A stretch of DNA of 37,009 nucleotides from Bacteroidota bacterium (GTDB taxonomy: Bacteria > Bacteroidota > Bacteroidia > Bacteroidales > F082). The DNA lies in the NCBI GenBank assembly GCA_013203805.1, contig JABMPH010000440.1, forward strand, positions 1-37,009, read 5' to 3'. The number at the start of each line of letters is the position of its first letter. Position 1 is the first letter of the stretch. The notes under the pieces were generated by a model that was given only the letters and a program-made list of their open reading frames with translations, did no database searches and was not told the origin of the DNA. Positions 1-8,197 of this stretch are shown in pieces. A program made the translations under genes and the position numbers.

Positions 1-190
1 ACTCGGTATATACTATTTGCTGGTTTTCACCAATATCGGGAATTGCATCAACAGGAACGGGGTCGGAAGGGAGAATACCGGTATCCCAACCAAATGGGGA
101 TACTACTACGCCCCAACCAATAAATACTATTAATACCAGATAGGTAACCAGTTTGTTCTCAAGAAAAAAACGAATTGTTTTATTAAGCAT
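1..190 (-). CDS. cusA: CusA-type heavy-metal RND efflux pump, N-terminal fragment
   Basis: Only the first 63 codons are in the window; the gene runs off the left edge. Translation from the ATG at 190 gives a short cytoplasmic segment (MLNKTIRFFLENK), a first membrane helix (about residues 14-30), and then the signature VPVDAIPDIGENQQIVYTE. That signature is typical of the start of the porter domain in CusA/CzcA-family inner-membrane proton antiporters that export copper or silver through a tripartite envelope complex. The gene lies 99 bp downstream of the HYC_CC_PP gene, on the same strand as the HMA-AraC regulator gene, which suggests one copper-responsive locus. The substrate cannot be decided from this fragment; copper is inferred from the family signature and the neighbours. 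Confidence 0.88.
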   Translation of the reverse strand, partial: MLNKTIRFFLENKLVTYLVLIVFIGWGVVVSPFGWDTGILPSDPVPVDAIPDIGENQQIVYTE

Positions 191-289
191 GGAATTATAT
201 TTTGAATTAAAACTCAGTAATAATTAATTACAGCAGTATTAGTACATGAAGCAGATTCAAGTTACTATAACCGAGAATTGAGTTTTAAA

Positions 290-658
290 TCAAAGCAAAT
301 AAGATTGTAAATAGGAAAGTACCGTTTGGGTAGTCAACGGTGGTGGTTTATGGATAAAACGAGTGATAGGCTCGAACCCTGAGTATTCATCCTGAATTAG
401 CTCAACCATTGCCGGTAGTTCAAGCGCTAACTGTGTAAAATCAACAAAAAATGAAGTTACCGAAAAATCATTCTCCATTTTAATGGTTATTGATTCATCA
501 TGACAGCATCCATCTGGTATTTCGCAACAAGGTTCAGGAGCTACAATAACACTTACTGATTTGAGAGTTGAACCACAATAATGTTTTGAAACAGTCACGC
601 CCACTGAGGTTATCAGAATTATGAGGGCAAAAAGTATATGACTGATCTTTTTAAACAT
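290..658 (-). CDS. HYC_CC_PP family small exported protein
   Basis: A 122-residue protein with an N-terminal hydrophobic signal/anchor (about residues 7-24). It then shows the three landmarks that name the Bacteroidota HYC_CC_PP family: HYC at 26-28, two CC pairs at 44-45 and 51-52, and PPP at 105-107. Members sit beside heavy-metal efflux genes, as here, between an HMA-AraC regulator gene and cusA. A periplasmic metal-binding or chaperone role is inferred from the cysteine pairs and the context, not demonstrated. The ATG at 658 is preferred over an in-frame TTG at 679: it places the signal peptide at the very N-terminus, and an exact -7 box (677-684) would overlap the TTG start. The upstream regulator gene ends at 753. 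Confidence 0.82.
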   Translation of the reverse strand: MFKKISHILFALIILITSVGVTVSKHYCGSTLKSVSVIVAPEPCCEIPDGCCHDESITIKMENDFSVTSFFVDFTQLALELPAMVELIQDEYSGFEPITRFIHKPPPLTTQTVLSYLQSYLL

Positions 659-676
659 TAAATTATATTTAAGATG

Positions 677-684
677 CAAATATA
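677..684 (-). promoter_or_regulatory. -7 box for the HYC_CC_PP/cusA transcript
   Basis: On the minus strand this reads TATATTTG, an exact match to the Bacteroidota -7 consensus TAnnTTTG, 18 bp before the ATG at 658. No good -33 TTTG is present at the expected distance. Instead a short dyad CAGT-N7-ACTG lies at 693-707, about where the -33 element would be. This may mean that an activator, such as the adjacent AraC-type regulator, is needed. Confidence 0.5.
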
Positions 685-726
685 TATCTTTTCAGTTCCC
701 TGTACTGTATATAATTTTATAAAAGA

Positions 727-748
727 TGTGCATAATTCGGAATGCACA
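727..748. repeat. Perfect 7-bp inverted repeat after the HMA-AraC gene
   Basis: TGTGCAT at 727-733 and ATGCACA at 742-748 are perfect inverted copies around an 8-bp spacer, starting 4 bp beyond the stop codon of the HMA-AraC gene. On the minus strand the hairpin is followed by TCTTTTAT, a weak T tract. It could be an imperfect terminator or a protein-binding dyad upstream of the HYC_CC_PP promoter. Confidence 0.45.
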
Positions 749-752
749 GTTT

Positions 753-1325
753 CTAAATATCATTTAATGACCTCCTTGAGAGGTGTTTTGCTTTCTTAAA
801 CGATGAAGGAGTCATGCCTGTTATATCTTTGAATTGCCTCGATAAATGCTGGCTTGAGCTATAGTTTAACTTATATGCAATTTCACTGATATTGAGTTCT
901 TCATAGATCAGAAGCTCCTTTGCCTTTTCAGTTTTTTGAAGGATGAAGTATTTTTCAATGGTTTGGCCTTCTACTTCTGAAAATAACATACTTAAGGATG
1001 AATAACTATGACCGAGTAATATTGGAAGCTGTTCACTTAATCTGCCAATTTTTTCAGGATGGTTTTGGTGATGAACCATTTGAATTACAGCATTTTTAAT
1101 TTTTTCAATTAGCTGCGACTTTCTACTACTCAGTATTTCAAATCCAAGGGTAACTAATTCGGTTTCAAGTTTTTTTTCTTGTTCTTCATCAAGAGGTTTA
1201 AATAAATGAACTTCTCCTAAAATAACCTTTATATATTCTATTTTATGTTTTGAAAGCACTCCTTCAACTGCCATGATACATCGTGGGCATACCATTCCTT
1301 TTATATGTAAAGTGTCAATACTCAT
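753..1325 (-). CDS. HMA-domain/AraC-type DNA-binding fusion regulator
   Basis: A 190-residue one-component regulator. Residues 1-65 form a heavy-metal-associated (HMA) ferredoxin-like domain with the metal site MVCPRC (Cys13, Cys16), as in copper chaperones and CopA N-termini. Residues about 105-185 are an AraC-type double helix-turn-helix: the LNISEIAYKLNYSS segment and the closing QHLSRQFKDITGMTPSSFKK are characteristic. The usual AraC cupin sensor is absent and replaced by the HMA domain, so Cu(I) or a similar soft metal is the likely ligand. It lies upstream of the HYC_CC_PP and cusA genes on the same strand and divergently from the hybrid kinase. The ATG at 1325 supplies the first HMA beta strand. 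The direct target set is inferred from position. Confidence 0.9.
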   Translation of the reverse strand: MSIDTLHIKGMVCPRCIMAVEGVLSKHKIEYIKVILGEVHLFKPLDEEQEKKLETELVTLGFEILSSRKSQLIEKIKNAVIQMVHHQNHPEKIGRLSEQLPILLGHSYSSLSMLFSEVEGQTIEKYFILQKTEKAKELLIYEELNISEIAYKLNYSSSQHLSRQFKDITGMTPSSFKKAKHLSRRSLNDI

Positions 1326-1329
1326 AATA

Positions 1330-1362
1330 CAAAGTTAGTTTAATTACTTGAAAATCTTCAAT
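1330..1362 (-). promoter_or_regulatory. Predicted promoter of the HMA-AraC gene (possibly leaderless)
   Basis: On the minus strand TAACTTTG (1337-1330) exactly matches the TAnnTTTG -7 consensus, with ATTG (1362-1359) 21 bp upstream as a near -33 TTTG. The -7 box ends only 4 bp before the ATG at 1325, so transcription should begin at or next to the start codon, giving a leaderless or nearly leaderless mRNA. Confidence 0.5.
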
Positions 1363-1490
1363 TTAATTTTATCATTACTTGTTTTTGAAATATTAAGTTT
1401 ATTCCAAATCTAACTGAAAAACCATGTATTAAACAAATATGTATATTTACCTAAATTTTGTTAGCCTTTTTTCTTATTAATATTTCTTGA

Positions 1491-4400
1491 ATGAAATCAT
1501 TATCCATAATTCTGGTTTTTCTCATAAGTGCTCTTTTTTTTATACAAAGTTGTGATGAAAAAATTGTTCATGAGAAATCATCAACTATTACTCATATTAA
1601 TGATCTGCCACAGGAATTTAAGCCCCACAAAAAATGGATAAATCCTGATTCACTGATTGTAAGGATTCCTGGGAAAAATGGAGTTAAATTACCTGAAATT
1701 GTAATTTCGGAGGTGCCTGAAAAAGTTGAGTACCTTGGAGTAGATAAGATTATTCCTGGTGTTTCGATGCTACATAAGACGTTAATTGAAAAAATTGCAG
1801 GTGAACCTGAAGTGAAAAGTAAATATCCGGTAATTAATCATCTAAAAAAAACTCAGAAAGAAATAGTTTCACCTAAGAATAATGAACCTAGAATAACAAA
1901 CCTGCAACCAATCATACATTTGGAAGCAGATAGTTTGGCCTACTATAAAAAAATCGCTATAAGAAAAGGGTTATTGTCGATACAACACAATGATACTGTG
2001 TTCCCACCTATCAGTATACTCACAGAAAACCCAAGAAGGATTAAGGCACTTCCATTTAGCTATAAAGAAAATGCTTTTTTTGACATAAGTGTTTTGGATG
2101 CAAATCAAGAACTACCAAATCCATATATTAAATCAATCGCAATGGATAAAAATGATGTGATGTGGTTTGAATCACATACTGGGGGGTTGATATCATACGA
2201 TGGACAATTTTTTGAACAATATAATGATCCTAGAATACTTACAAAGCAACTAAGTCTTTCTATGATTATTGATAGTAAAGGTAATATTTGGTATGGAACC
2301 AGAGGAGGGGGAGTTTTTTGCTACGATGGTATATATACTACACAATACAAAACAGAACAAGGATTTACATCAAACACTATATCAGCAATAATAGAAGATA
2401 AAAATGGTAATTTATGGTTTGCTTCAACAAATGGGATAATGAAATTTGATGGTAAATCGATTACTTCATATACAAAAGATCATGGATTAGGAGAAAACTA
2501 TATATTTTCAATTTTTGAAGATAATGAAGGAGATATCTGGGCTGGTACTTTTGGAGGAGGAGTTACTAAATTCGATGGAAATGAATTTATCACATACGAT
2601 ACTATTGATGGTTTATGTGATAACATAGTTTTATCAATTACACAGGATAATAGCGGGAACTATTGGTTTGGCACTAATGGAGGGGGAGTGTCAAAATTTA
2701 ATGGTAAAGACTTTATTAATTATTCTGAAGATCAAGGGTTAGGTAATAATGTAATACTATCCATTACCCAGGATGATGATGAAAACATGTGGTTTGGAAC
2801 TTATGGTAATGGTGTAACTTATTTTGATGGGGAAGCTTTTGTCAATATTACAACAGAAGAAGGGTTAAGTTATAATTATATAAGAACAATAGTTGAAGAT
2901 AATAAAGGAAACCTATGGATAGGAACAGATGGATCTGGTGTATCTAAAATCAATATTAACAGCTTTAAACAGTATACAAAAAGTCAAGGACTAGTTGATA
3001 ACAATATTACATCCATTTATCAGGATCATCAGGATAGATTGTGTTTTGCACCATTTGAAGGCGGTGTAATGGTATTTGAAAAGTTAAATAAACCTGGACA
3101 GTTGGAATCCTTCACGCTAATTAGCACAGAAATAGGGTTGTCAAATGAAATTGTTGTTTCTATTTCACAGGATGTGGATAATAATTATTGGTTTGGAACC
3201 TATCAAAATGGTGTTAGTAAACTTAATGCAAATGGTTTTAGTACAGGTAATCTGAAGTTTACAAATTATAATAATGAAAGTGGTTTACTTAGCAATGTTG
3301 TCAGGATAGTTTTTCATGATAAAGAAGGAAATATTTGGTTTGGTACAGAAGGAGGGGCAACAAAATTTAACGGCAAAGATTTTACTACAATCACTAAGAA
3401 AACCGGGATTGGGGATAATATTGTTTTAAGCATATTTCAAGATAAAGATGATGCCATTTGGATTGGTACTATGGATGGTGGGGTTTCCTGTTTGTTGAAT
3501 GATACTTTGGTTCATTATACAACCAACCAAGGTCTAGCGGGTAATACTATTTGGACAATAACCCAAGATCAAAAAGGTATTATGTGGTTTGGTACAAATT
3601 CAGGTATATCAGGGTTTAATGGTTCAACATTTAGAACTATTAACACCAAAAACGGTTTATGTAATGATCAGCTTTTCTCAATGATTATTGATAATAAAAA
3701 TTATTTGTGGGTTGGAACAATCAAGGGACTAAGTCAGGTAAAACTTCCAGATAGCACATTCTTTGATTTAGATGCCAATGCAAATTCTATTCCTGAGATT
3801 CTTAATTATGGGAGAATGGATGGACTGGTTGGGCTAGATTTTTCATATAATTCTGTATTTCTTGATAATATGAATTGCTTATGGTGGGGTACAGATAAGG
3901 CTCTGACAATGCTTGATTTAACAACATTCAGGGCTGCTGACATGGCTCCAATTCCTCATGTAAATGGTGTTTTTGTAAATAACAAGTTTGTAAACTTTTA
4001 TGAGTTAAATACAAAAGATAATTCAAATAAAGGAATTAGAGTTGATAGCGTATCTCCTTTTCTGCATATCCCCGTAGATTTAAGTTTACCCTATGATCTT
4101 AATCACCTCACCTTTAATTTCTCAGCTACCGATTGGAGCTCTCCAAACCAAATTCAATATCAACATAAAATTGAGGGTCTAGATAACGATTGGAGTTTAT
4201 CAACAAAAGAAAACTCAGCTGATTATCGTAATATTCCTCCAGGGCATTATAGTTTTATGGTTCGAGCAAAAGGTAAATCTAGTTTATGGAGTAGTGAGTT
4301 TGAAATTCCTTTTACTATTCGGTGGCCTTTGTATCTCAAATGGTGGGCAATACTATTGTACATTGTTTCATTTTTATTTCTAATCTGGACAATAATAAAA

Positions 4401-6668
4401 TGGAGAGTTAGCATTATTGAAAAACAAAAGACCATACTTGAGGAAATGGTTGGTAATAGAACAAAGGAACTTGATAAAGCTTTGATTCTTGCTAAACAAG
4501 CCGCTGAGGCAAAAAGTCAGTTTGTTGCTACAATTTCGCATGAAATACGAACACCTTTAAATGCTACAATGGGTTTAACACATTTGGCAGTAAGCTCTAC
4601 CGTTGATCCAAAACAAGAGGATTACCTACATAAAATTGATAGGTCGGCCGATACATTGCTAACCTTAATAAATGAAATACTCGATTTTTCGAAAATTGAA
4701 GCCGGAAAATTGAAACTTGAAAATGTAAACTTTGATTTGGAACTGGTAATAAACTCTGTAATTGTTCTTAATTCACAATTTGCTCGCGAAAAAAATCTGG
4801 AATTTGTGATTAATGTGAGTCCTGATATTCCACGAATGCTAATTGGCGACTCACTGCGTATAAGTCAGGTTATAACCAACCTTTGTAATAATGCTATAAA
4901 ATTTACAAATACAGGTGAAGTAGTTGTAAGTATAGAAGTGGAAGAAGAGGTAAGTAAAGAGGAACTCTTTATTCAGATTTCTGTGAAGGATACAGGTATA
5001 GGAATTAGCGAAGAGCAAATCCCTTTTCTTTTTGATAAATTTAATCAGGCCGATAGTTCAATAACAAGAAAGTATGGAGGAACAGGACTTGGTCTTTCAA
5101 TTAGTAAGCTGTTGATCGAAATGATGGGAGGCCAGATATGGATGGATAGTAATATTGGCGAAGGAACTACATTCGCTTTCGATTTTAAAGTTGGAGTTCA
5201 AAAAGATCAACCAGTGTTGGATAATGAAATTCCCAACGAACTTAGAGAATTTGATATCCTGGTTTGTGATGATAACCCATCTGCATTAAATTCTCTTCTA
5301 ACTATTCTAAAGTCATATTCATTTAATATTCAAACAGCTGCATCAGGTGAAGAAGTAATTAATATTCTCAAAAATAAACCATTCGACTTATTATTAATCG
5401 ACTTAAATTTGAAAGGTATGAGCGGGCTTGATACAATTCTGTCGCTACGCTCAAATAAGGAAATTCTACCCATCAAAACAATATTAATTACTGATTCATT
5501 ATCAAGCGAAAGTAGCTTTAAACAGAATATTACCGGAGTTGACGGTTATATTACCAAACCAACTACATCATCTGTTTTAATTCAAAAAATATTATCAGTA
5601 TTTGGAATGGAAAGCATCACTGTTAAGGCAAAAGAAAAAAATAAATCACGATTAGATGAATTAAGTAATGCCATAGCAGGACAACACGTACTACTCGCCG
5701 AAGACAATGAGTTAAATCGTCAGGTTATCTATGAGCTTTTAGATAAAATAGGTGTTGAAGTAGATATGGTGGTAAATGGTGTTGAGGCATTAAAAAATGT
5801 ACTCGAAAGAAGATATGATTTAATATTGATGGATTTGCATATGCCAGTAATGGATGGTTTTAATGCTTCGGCACAAATAAGAGATCGTGGTATACAAACT
5901 CCCATTATTGCGGTTACAGCAGATGCTATGGGGTCGGTAAAAGATAAATGCACAGAAGTTGGAATAGCTGATATTATAACGAAGCCAATCAATCCAGAGT
6001 TACTTTACGACAAACTTCTTATTTGGATGTTACCCGAAACAAATGTTGATGGTTTGTTGAATGTTGAACATGATATTAAAAACATAATTTTCCTAAATAT
6101 AGCAATCCCCAATCTAAATGCTAATAATGGCATCGCAAGGTTTGGAGGTGATAAAGAGTTGTATATCAAGATGCTGAAAAAATTCATGTCATCTAATATA
6201 AATATATGTGATAATGTATTGAAATTAATCAATGTAGGTGATTTTGAAAATGCCCACATTAAAGTGCATTCATTAAAAGGAGAAAGTGGAAATATCGGAG
6301 CTTTTGAGGTCAGTGAGTTATCGGCAAAAGTTGAAGAACACGTGCTAAATAAAAATGTATCAGGGATTAAAACGGAGATTGTAGTATTGAAAAAAAGCAT
6401 CGAAGATATTTCATTTGCCCTTCACGAATATTTTGATGGATTAAGTCCTAGTTCGGTTGTAAGTTCATTATCAATTAAGGAAATAGTAAGCGAGCTTATT
6501 GTGTGTCTTGAGTTGAAGGATCCAAAAGTTTTTGATCTACTTGATGATCTATGTGTATCTGGCATAAAAAAATCAGAATATAAAGCTATTGAAAAAGAAA
6601 TTAGTGCCGAGAACCATGAAGAATCAATTTCGTTATTAAAAAATTTATTGCTAGTTTATAATCAATAG
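1491..6668 (+). CDS. Hybrid sensor histidine kinase: 14 propeller blades, HisKA-HATPase, two receivers, HPt
   Basis: A 1725-residue membrane sensor. After a signal peptide ending near Cys21 and an unassigned ~190-residue linker come 14 two-component-propeller repeats (about residues 209-810; repeated xxWfGTxxGGVxxFdG), enough for two seven-bladed propellers. Next are a Y_Y_Y domain (about 870-928) and a transmembrane helix (about 948-968). The kinase core has phospho-acceptor His1017 in ATISHEIRTPLNA and an ATP-binding domain with DTGIGIS and GGTGLGLSI (about 1115-1215). Receiver 1 (about 1253-1370) has Asp1304; receiver 2 (about 1399-1510) has Asp1448 in LMDLHMPVMDG. An HPt domain has His1593 in VHSLKGESGN. 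Unlike classical Bacteroidota HTCS proteins there is no C-terminal AraC domain, so output must pass from HPt to a separate regulator. Blade 8 has Cys in place of the usual Trp. The ligand is unknown. Confidence 0.93.
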   Translation: MKSLSIILVFLISALFFIQSCDEKIVHEKSSTITHINDLPQEFKPHKKWINPDSLIVRIPGKNGVKLPEIVISEVPEKVEYLGVDKIIPGVSMLHKTLIEKIAGEPEVKSKYPVINHLKKTQKEIVSPKNNEPRITNLQPIIHLEADSLAYYKKIAIRKGLLSIQHNDTVFPPISILTENPRRIKALPFSYKENAFFDISVLDANQELPNPYIKSIAMDKNDVMWFESHTGGLISYDGQFFEQYNDPRILTKQLSLSMIIDSKGNIWYGTRGGGVFCYDGIYTTQYKTEQGFTSNTISAIIEDKNGNLWFASTNGIMKFDGKSITSYTKDHGLGENYIFSIFEDNEGDIWAGTFGGGVTKFDGNEFITYDTIDGLCDNIVLSITQDNSGNYWFGTNGGGVSKFNGKDFINYSEDQGLGNNVILSITQDDDENMWFGTYGNGVTYFDGEAFVNITTEEGLSYNYIRTIVEDNKGNLWIGTDGSGVSKININSFKQYTKSQGLVDNNITSIYQDHQDRLCFAPFEGGVMVFEKLNKPGQLESFTLISTEIGLSNEIVVSISQDVDNNYWFGTYQNGVSKLNANGFSTGNLKFTNYNNESGLLSNVVRIVFHDKEGNIWFGTEGGATKFNGKDFTTITKKTGIGDNIVLSIFQDKDDAIWIGTMDGGVSCLLNDTLVHYTTNQGLAGNTIWTITQDQKGIMWFGTNSGISGFNGSTFRTINTKNGLCNDQLFSMIIDNKNYLWVGTIKGLSQVKLPDSTFFDLDANANSIPEILNYGRMDGLVGLDFSYNSVFLDNMNCLWWGTDKALTMLDLTTFRAADMAPIPHVNGVFVNNKFVNFYELNTKDNSNKGIRVDSVSPFLHIPVDLSLPYDLNHLTFNFSATDWSSPNQIQYQHKIEGLDNDWSLSTKENSADYRNIPPGHYSFMVRAKGKSSLWSSEFEIPFTIRWPLYLKWWAILLYIVSFLFLIWTIIKWRVSIIEKQKTILEEMVGNRTKELDKALILAKQAAEAKSQFVATISHEIRTPLNATMGLTHLAVSSTVDPKQEDYLHKIDRSADTLLTLINEILDFSKIEAGKLKLENVNFDLELVINSVIVLNSQFAREKNLEFVINVSPDIPRMLIGDSLRISQVITNLCNNAIKFTNTGEVVVSIEVEEEVSKEELFIQISVKDTGIGISEEQIPFLFDKFNQADSSITRKYGGTGLGLSISKLLIEMMGGQIWMDSNIGEGTTFAFDFKVGVQKDQPVLDNEIPNELREFDILVCDDNPSALNSLLTILKSYSFNIQTAASGEEVINILKNKPFDLLLIDLNLKGMSGLDTILSLRSNKEILPIKTILITDSLSSESSFKQNITGVDGYITKPTTSSVLIQKILSVFGMESITVKAKEKNKSRLDELSNAIAGQHVLLAEDNELNRQVIYELLDKIGVEVDMVVNGVEALKNVLERRYDLILMDLHMPVMDGFNASAQIRDRGIQTPIIAVTADAMGSVKDKCTEVGIADIITKPINPELLYDKLLIWMLPETNVDGLLNVEHDIKNIIFLNIAIPNLNANNGIARFGGDKELYIKMLKKFMSSNINICDNVLKLINVGDFENAHIKVHSLKGESGNIGAFEVSELSAKVEEHVLNKNVSGIKTEIVVLKKSIEDISFALHEYFDGLSPSSVVSSLSIKEIVSELIVCLELKDPKVFDLLDDLCVSGIKKSEYKAIEKEISAENHEESISLLKNLLLVYNQ

Positions 6669-6745
6669 TTTAAAACGTAATACTTGATTATGCGCTACTA
6701 AAATTATTTTATCTTGGCACTTGCATTTTGGGCAAACTTTGAGAA

Positions 6746-6943
6746 CTATCTCAGAAAATTTCCCGGGGGCGATTCTCCTCTTACATTTGATCTTTTGTAA
6801 GTATTTTCAATTACAGCTTTCTTTTCGTCATTTGAAAATTTCGACCAATTTCCGATTTCTTCGCCTGTTCTTCTACAACCGAAACAAACACCATTGCTAT
6901 CGCGATGACATAATTTTATACATGGGGAATGAATTTCTGACAT
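6746..6943 (-). CDS. DUF1289 domain-containing small cysteine protein
   Basis: A 65-residue cytoplasmic protein with the complete DUF1289 (PF06945) signature: SPCIKLC near the N-terminus, then VCFGCRRTGEEIGNW, with four cysteines (CxxxC and CxxC) that probably bind a metal or cluster. Length and motif spacing are normal for this small family, whose biochemical role is not established. It is encoded convergently with the hybrid kinase gene and divergently from the PKD lipoprotein gene. The reading frame on the opposite strand of this stretch has no recognisable family and is treated as a shadow. Confidence 0.85.
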   Translation of the reverse strand: MSEIHSPCIKLCHRDSNGVCFGCRRTGEEIGNWSKFSNDEKKAVIENTYKRSNVRGESPPGNFLR

Positions 6944-7051
6944 AATAATATTCTGATTTTAAATCGGGTAAAAATAATAAAAACCATGTAACGACTACAA
7001 TGAACTAATATATCATGAGGGGTTTTTGCTAAAAAGGGCAGATATGTTTTT

Positions 7052-7059
7052 TACCTTTG
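7052..7059 (+). promoter_or_regulatory. -7 box far upstream of the PKD lipoprotein gene
   Basis: TACCTTTG is an exact TAnnTTTG -7 match. A TTTG lies at 7025-7028, but the 23-bp spacing is longer than the usual 19-21. Transcription from here would give a leader of about 160 nt before the ATG at 7224, or a separate small RNA. Confidence 0.45.
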
Positions 7060-7065
7060 CACATA

Positions 7066-7223
7066 TTATTTTTAATGGATATGGATTTCAGTCTCTGATA
7101 GTTGTTAAGTTTGCTCTTGTAACATGTTTATATCCATGGTGTATAGGTTAAATGGTTAGTTTATTTTAACCAAAACATAATCTTAAGTATTAATTATTAT
7201 TAAATATCAATAAACTACAAACT
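7066..7223 (+). other. Untranslated leader with two potential hairpins
   Basis: This gene-free stretch between the DUF1289 and PKD genes holds two inverted repeats. ATGGATAT at 7075-7082 pairs with ATATCCAT at 7130-7137. GGTTAAA at 7146-7152 pairs with TTTAACC at 7165-7171. Downstream of the -7 box at 7052 it would form a structured 5' leader. No known riboswitch motif was recognised. Confidence 0.3.
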
Positions 7224-7598
7224 ATGAATAAAGGATTACTAATTGGCACATTACTATTGTTAACTACCATAATAATAACACAATATTCCTGTAAACAAGC
7301 AACAGAAGATATAATTCAATGTGCAGCAGAAAGTATTGGTGTTAGCATAAACGCGGATCTTGATTCTCAAACTCCTAATTTAATGCATTTCAAATTTAAT
7401 TACAATTCCAGTAATGGTACTACGCTTCAGCAAATAATCTGGAATTTTGGTGATGGCACTGTGATAACAAATAGTGATACAATAATTGACCACACATATA
7501 CAAATTCTGGCCATTATGATGCATCAATGGCTTATACTGTTAAAATTAATAATAATACTTGTTCAAGTTCAACAACTAAAAGTATTAATATTCCTTAG
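7224..7598 (+). CDS. Small PKD-domain lipoprotein
   Basis: A 124-residue protein with a signal peptide ending at a probable lipoprotein cysteine (QYSC, Cys23), followed by a single PKD-type beta-sandwich recognised by IIWNFGDGT and the later HTYTNSGHY. PKD domains are extracellular binding or spacer modules. Here the domain is nearly the whole mature protein, so a structural or adhesive surface role is the most that can be said. The gene appears monocistronic: a long leader precedes it, and a T-rich hairpin follows at 7624-7662. The family is otherwise unrecognised. Confidence 0.75.
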   Translation: MNKGLLIGTLLLLTTIIITQYSCKQATEDIIQCAAESIGVSINADLDSQTPNLMHFKFNYNSSNGTTLQQIIWNFGDGTVITNSDTIIDHTYTNSGHYDASMAYTVKINNNTCSSSTTKSINIP

Positions 7599-7623
7599 TT
7601 TTATTGGTTAGCTTGTATAACGG

Positions 7624-7662
7624 AAATACAAGGAACCTTTGCTGCCTATTTTGTATTTTTTT
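7624..7662 (+). terminator. Probable intrinsic terminator after the PKD lipoprotein gene
   Basis: AAATACAA (7624-7631) pairs perfectly with TTGTATTT (7651-7658), and the 3' arm runs into a T tract through 7662, right up to the convergent parE stop codon. The stem is AT-rich, so the prediction is moderate. Confidence 0.45.
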
Positions 7663-7948
7663 ATAGTATTTTGCTGAAATCTTGTCTCCCTATTATTGCC
7701 ATTATTTCAACAATATCATTATTTATTCTATAGAATATACTATCAGATCCACAGACACAACGTCTATAATCTTTTCTAATATAATCGACCGATTCAAATG
7801 AAAAAGGTCGTTGGGCAATAATGTCAAAACAATTAAAAAATGAGTCAAAGTAACTATCAGCTTGAGCTATTCCAAATTTCCCGACTCCGTAATGATGAAT
7901 CCTTATCAAGTCTTCTTTGGCCTCATTAGTTAACCTATATTTAGCCAT
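7661..7948 (-). CDS. parE: ParE/RelE-superfamily toxin
   Basis: A 95-residue protein with the ParE-type fold signature: an N-terminal basic strand and helix (YRLTNEAKEDLIRIHHYG), the central RPFSFESV, the strand YRRCVCGSDSIFYRI, and the closing IVEIMAIIGRQDF. ParE toxins inhibit DNA gyrase; related RelE members cut mRNA, and the sequence alone does not decide the target. Its ATG overlaps the end of the antitoxin gene by 8 bp (ATGGCTAA), implying translational coupling from one transcript. Size and organisation are typical of type II toxin-antitoxin modules, and no lesion is visible. Confidence 0.9.
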   Translation of the reverse strand: MAKYRLTNEAKEDLIRIHHYGVGKFGIAQADSYFDSFFNCFDIIAQRPFSFESVDYIRKDYRRCVCGSDSIFYRINNDIVEIMAIIGRQDFSKIL

Positions 7949-8180
7949 TAAGTAAAGACTTTGATTGTTTTAAAATTTGCTCTTTAGTATATTTGGTAAA
8001 ACCGCTTTTTTCAGACTTCTCTAATTTAGTTCTAATCCAGTCAATTTGAACCTGTTGTTTTCTAGCCTGTCTAATCAAATCATTGACCAGTTCACTCTTG
8101 CTTGAGTACTCTTCTCTGTCCACTTGTGATCTTAACCACTCATCATTTGGTTTTGTAAATGATATACTTTGTCTTGCCAT
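7941..8180 (-). CDS. parD: ParD/CopG-type antitoxin
   Basis: A 79-residue protein. The N-terminal part (MARQSISFTKPNDEWLRSQV) is the beta strand and first helix of a ribbon-helix-helix DNA-binding domain, followed by EEYSSKSELVNDLIRQARK, the second helix typical of ParD. The acidic/basic C-terminal tail would wrap around the toxin. The ATG at 8180 is preferred over an in-frame TTG at 8228, because the RHH strand begins right after it and a complete -33/-7 promoter (8198-8229) covers the longer start. The gene starts 69 bp after yraN and overlaps parE by 8 bp. Autorepression of the operon is expected for this family. Confidence 0.88.
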   Translation of the reverse strand: MARQSISFTKPNDEWLRSQVDREEYSSKSELVNDLIRQARKQQVQIDWIRTKLEKSEKSGFTKYTKEQILKQSKSLLNG

Positions 8181-8197
8181 AATAAGTTGTTTTGATG

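Noticed and set aside
6721-6945. Plus-strand open frame of 74 codons opposite the DUF1289 gene
   Set aside because: No recognisable family, while the minus-strand frame carries a complete DUF1289 cysteine signature over the same bases.
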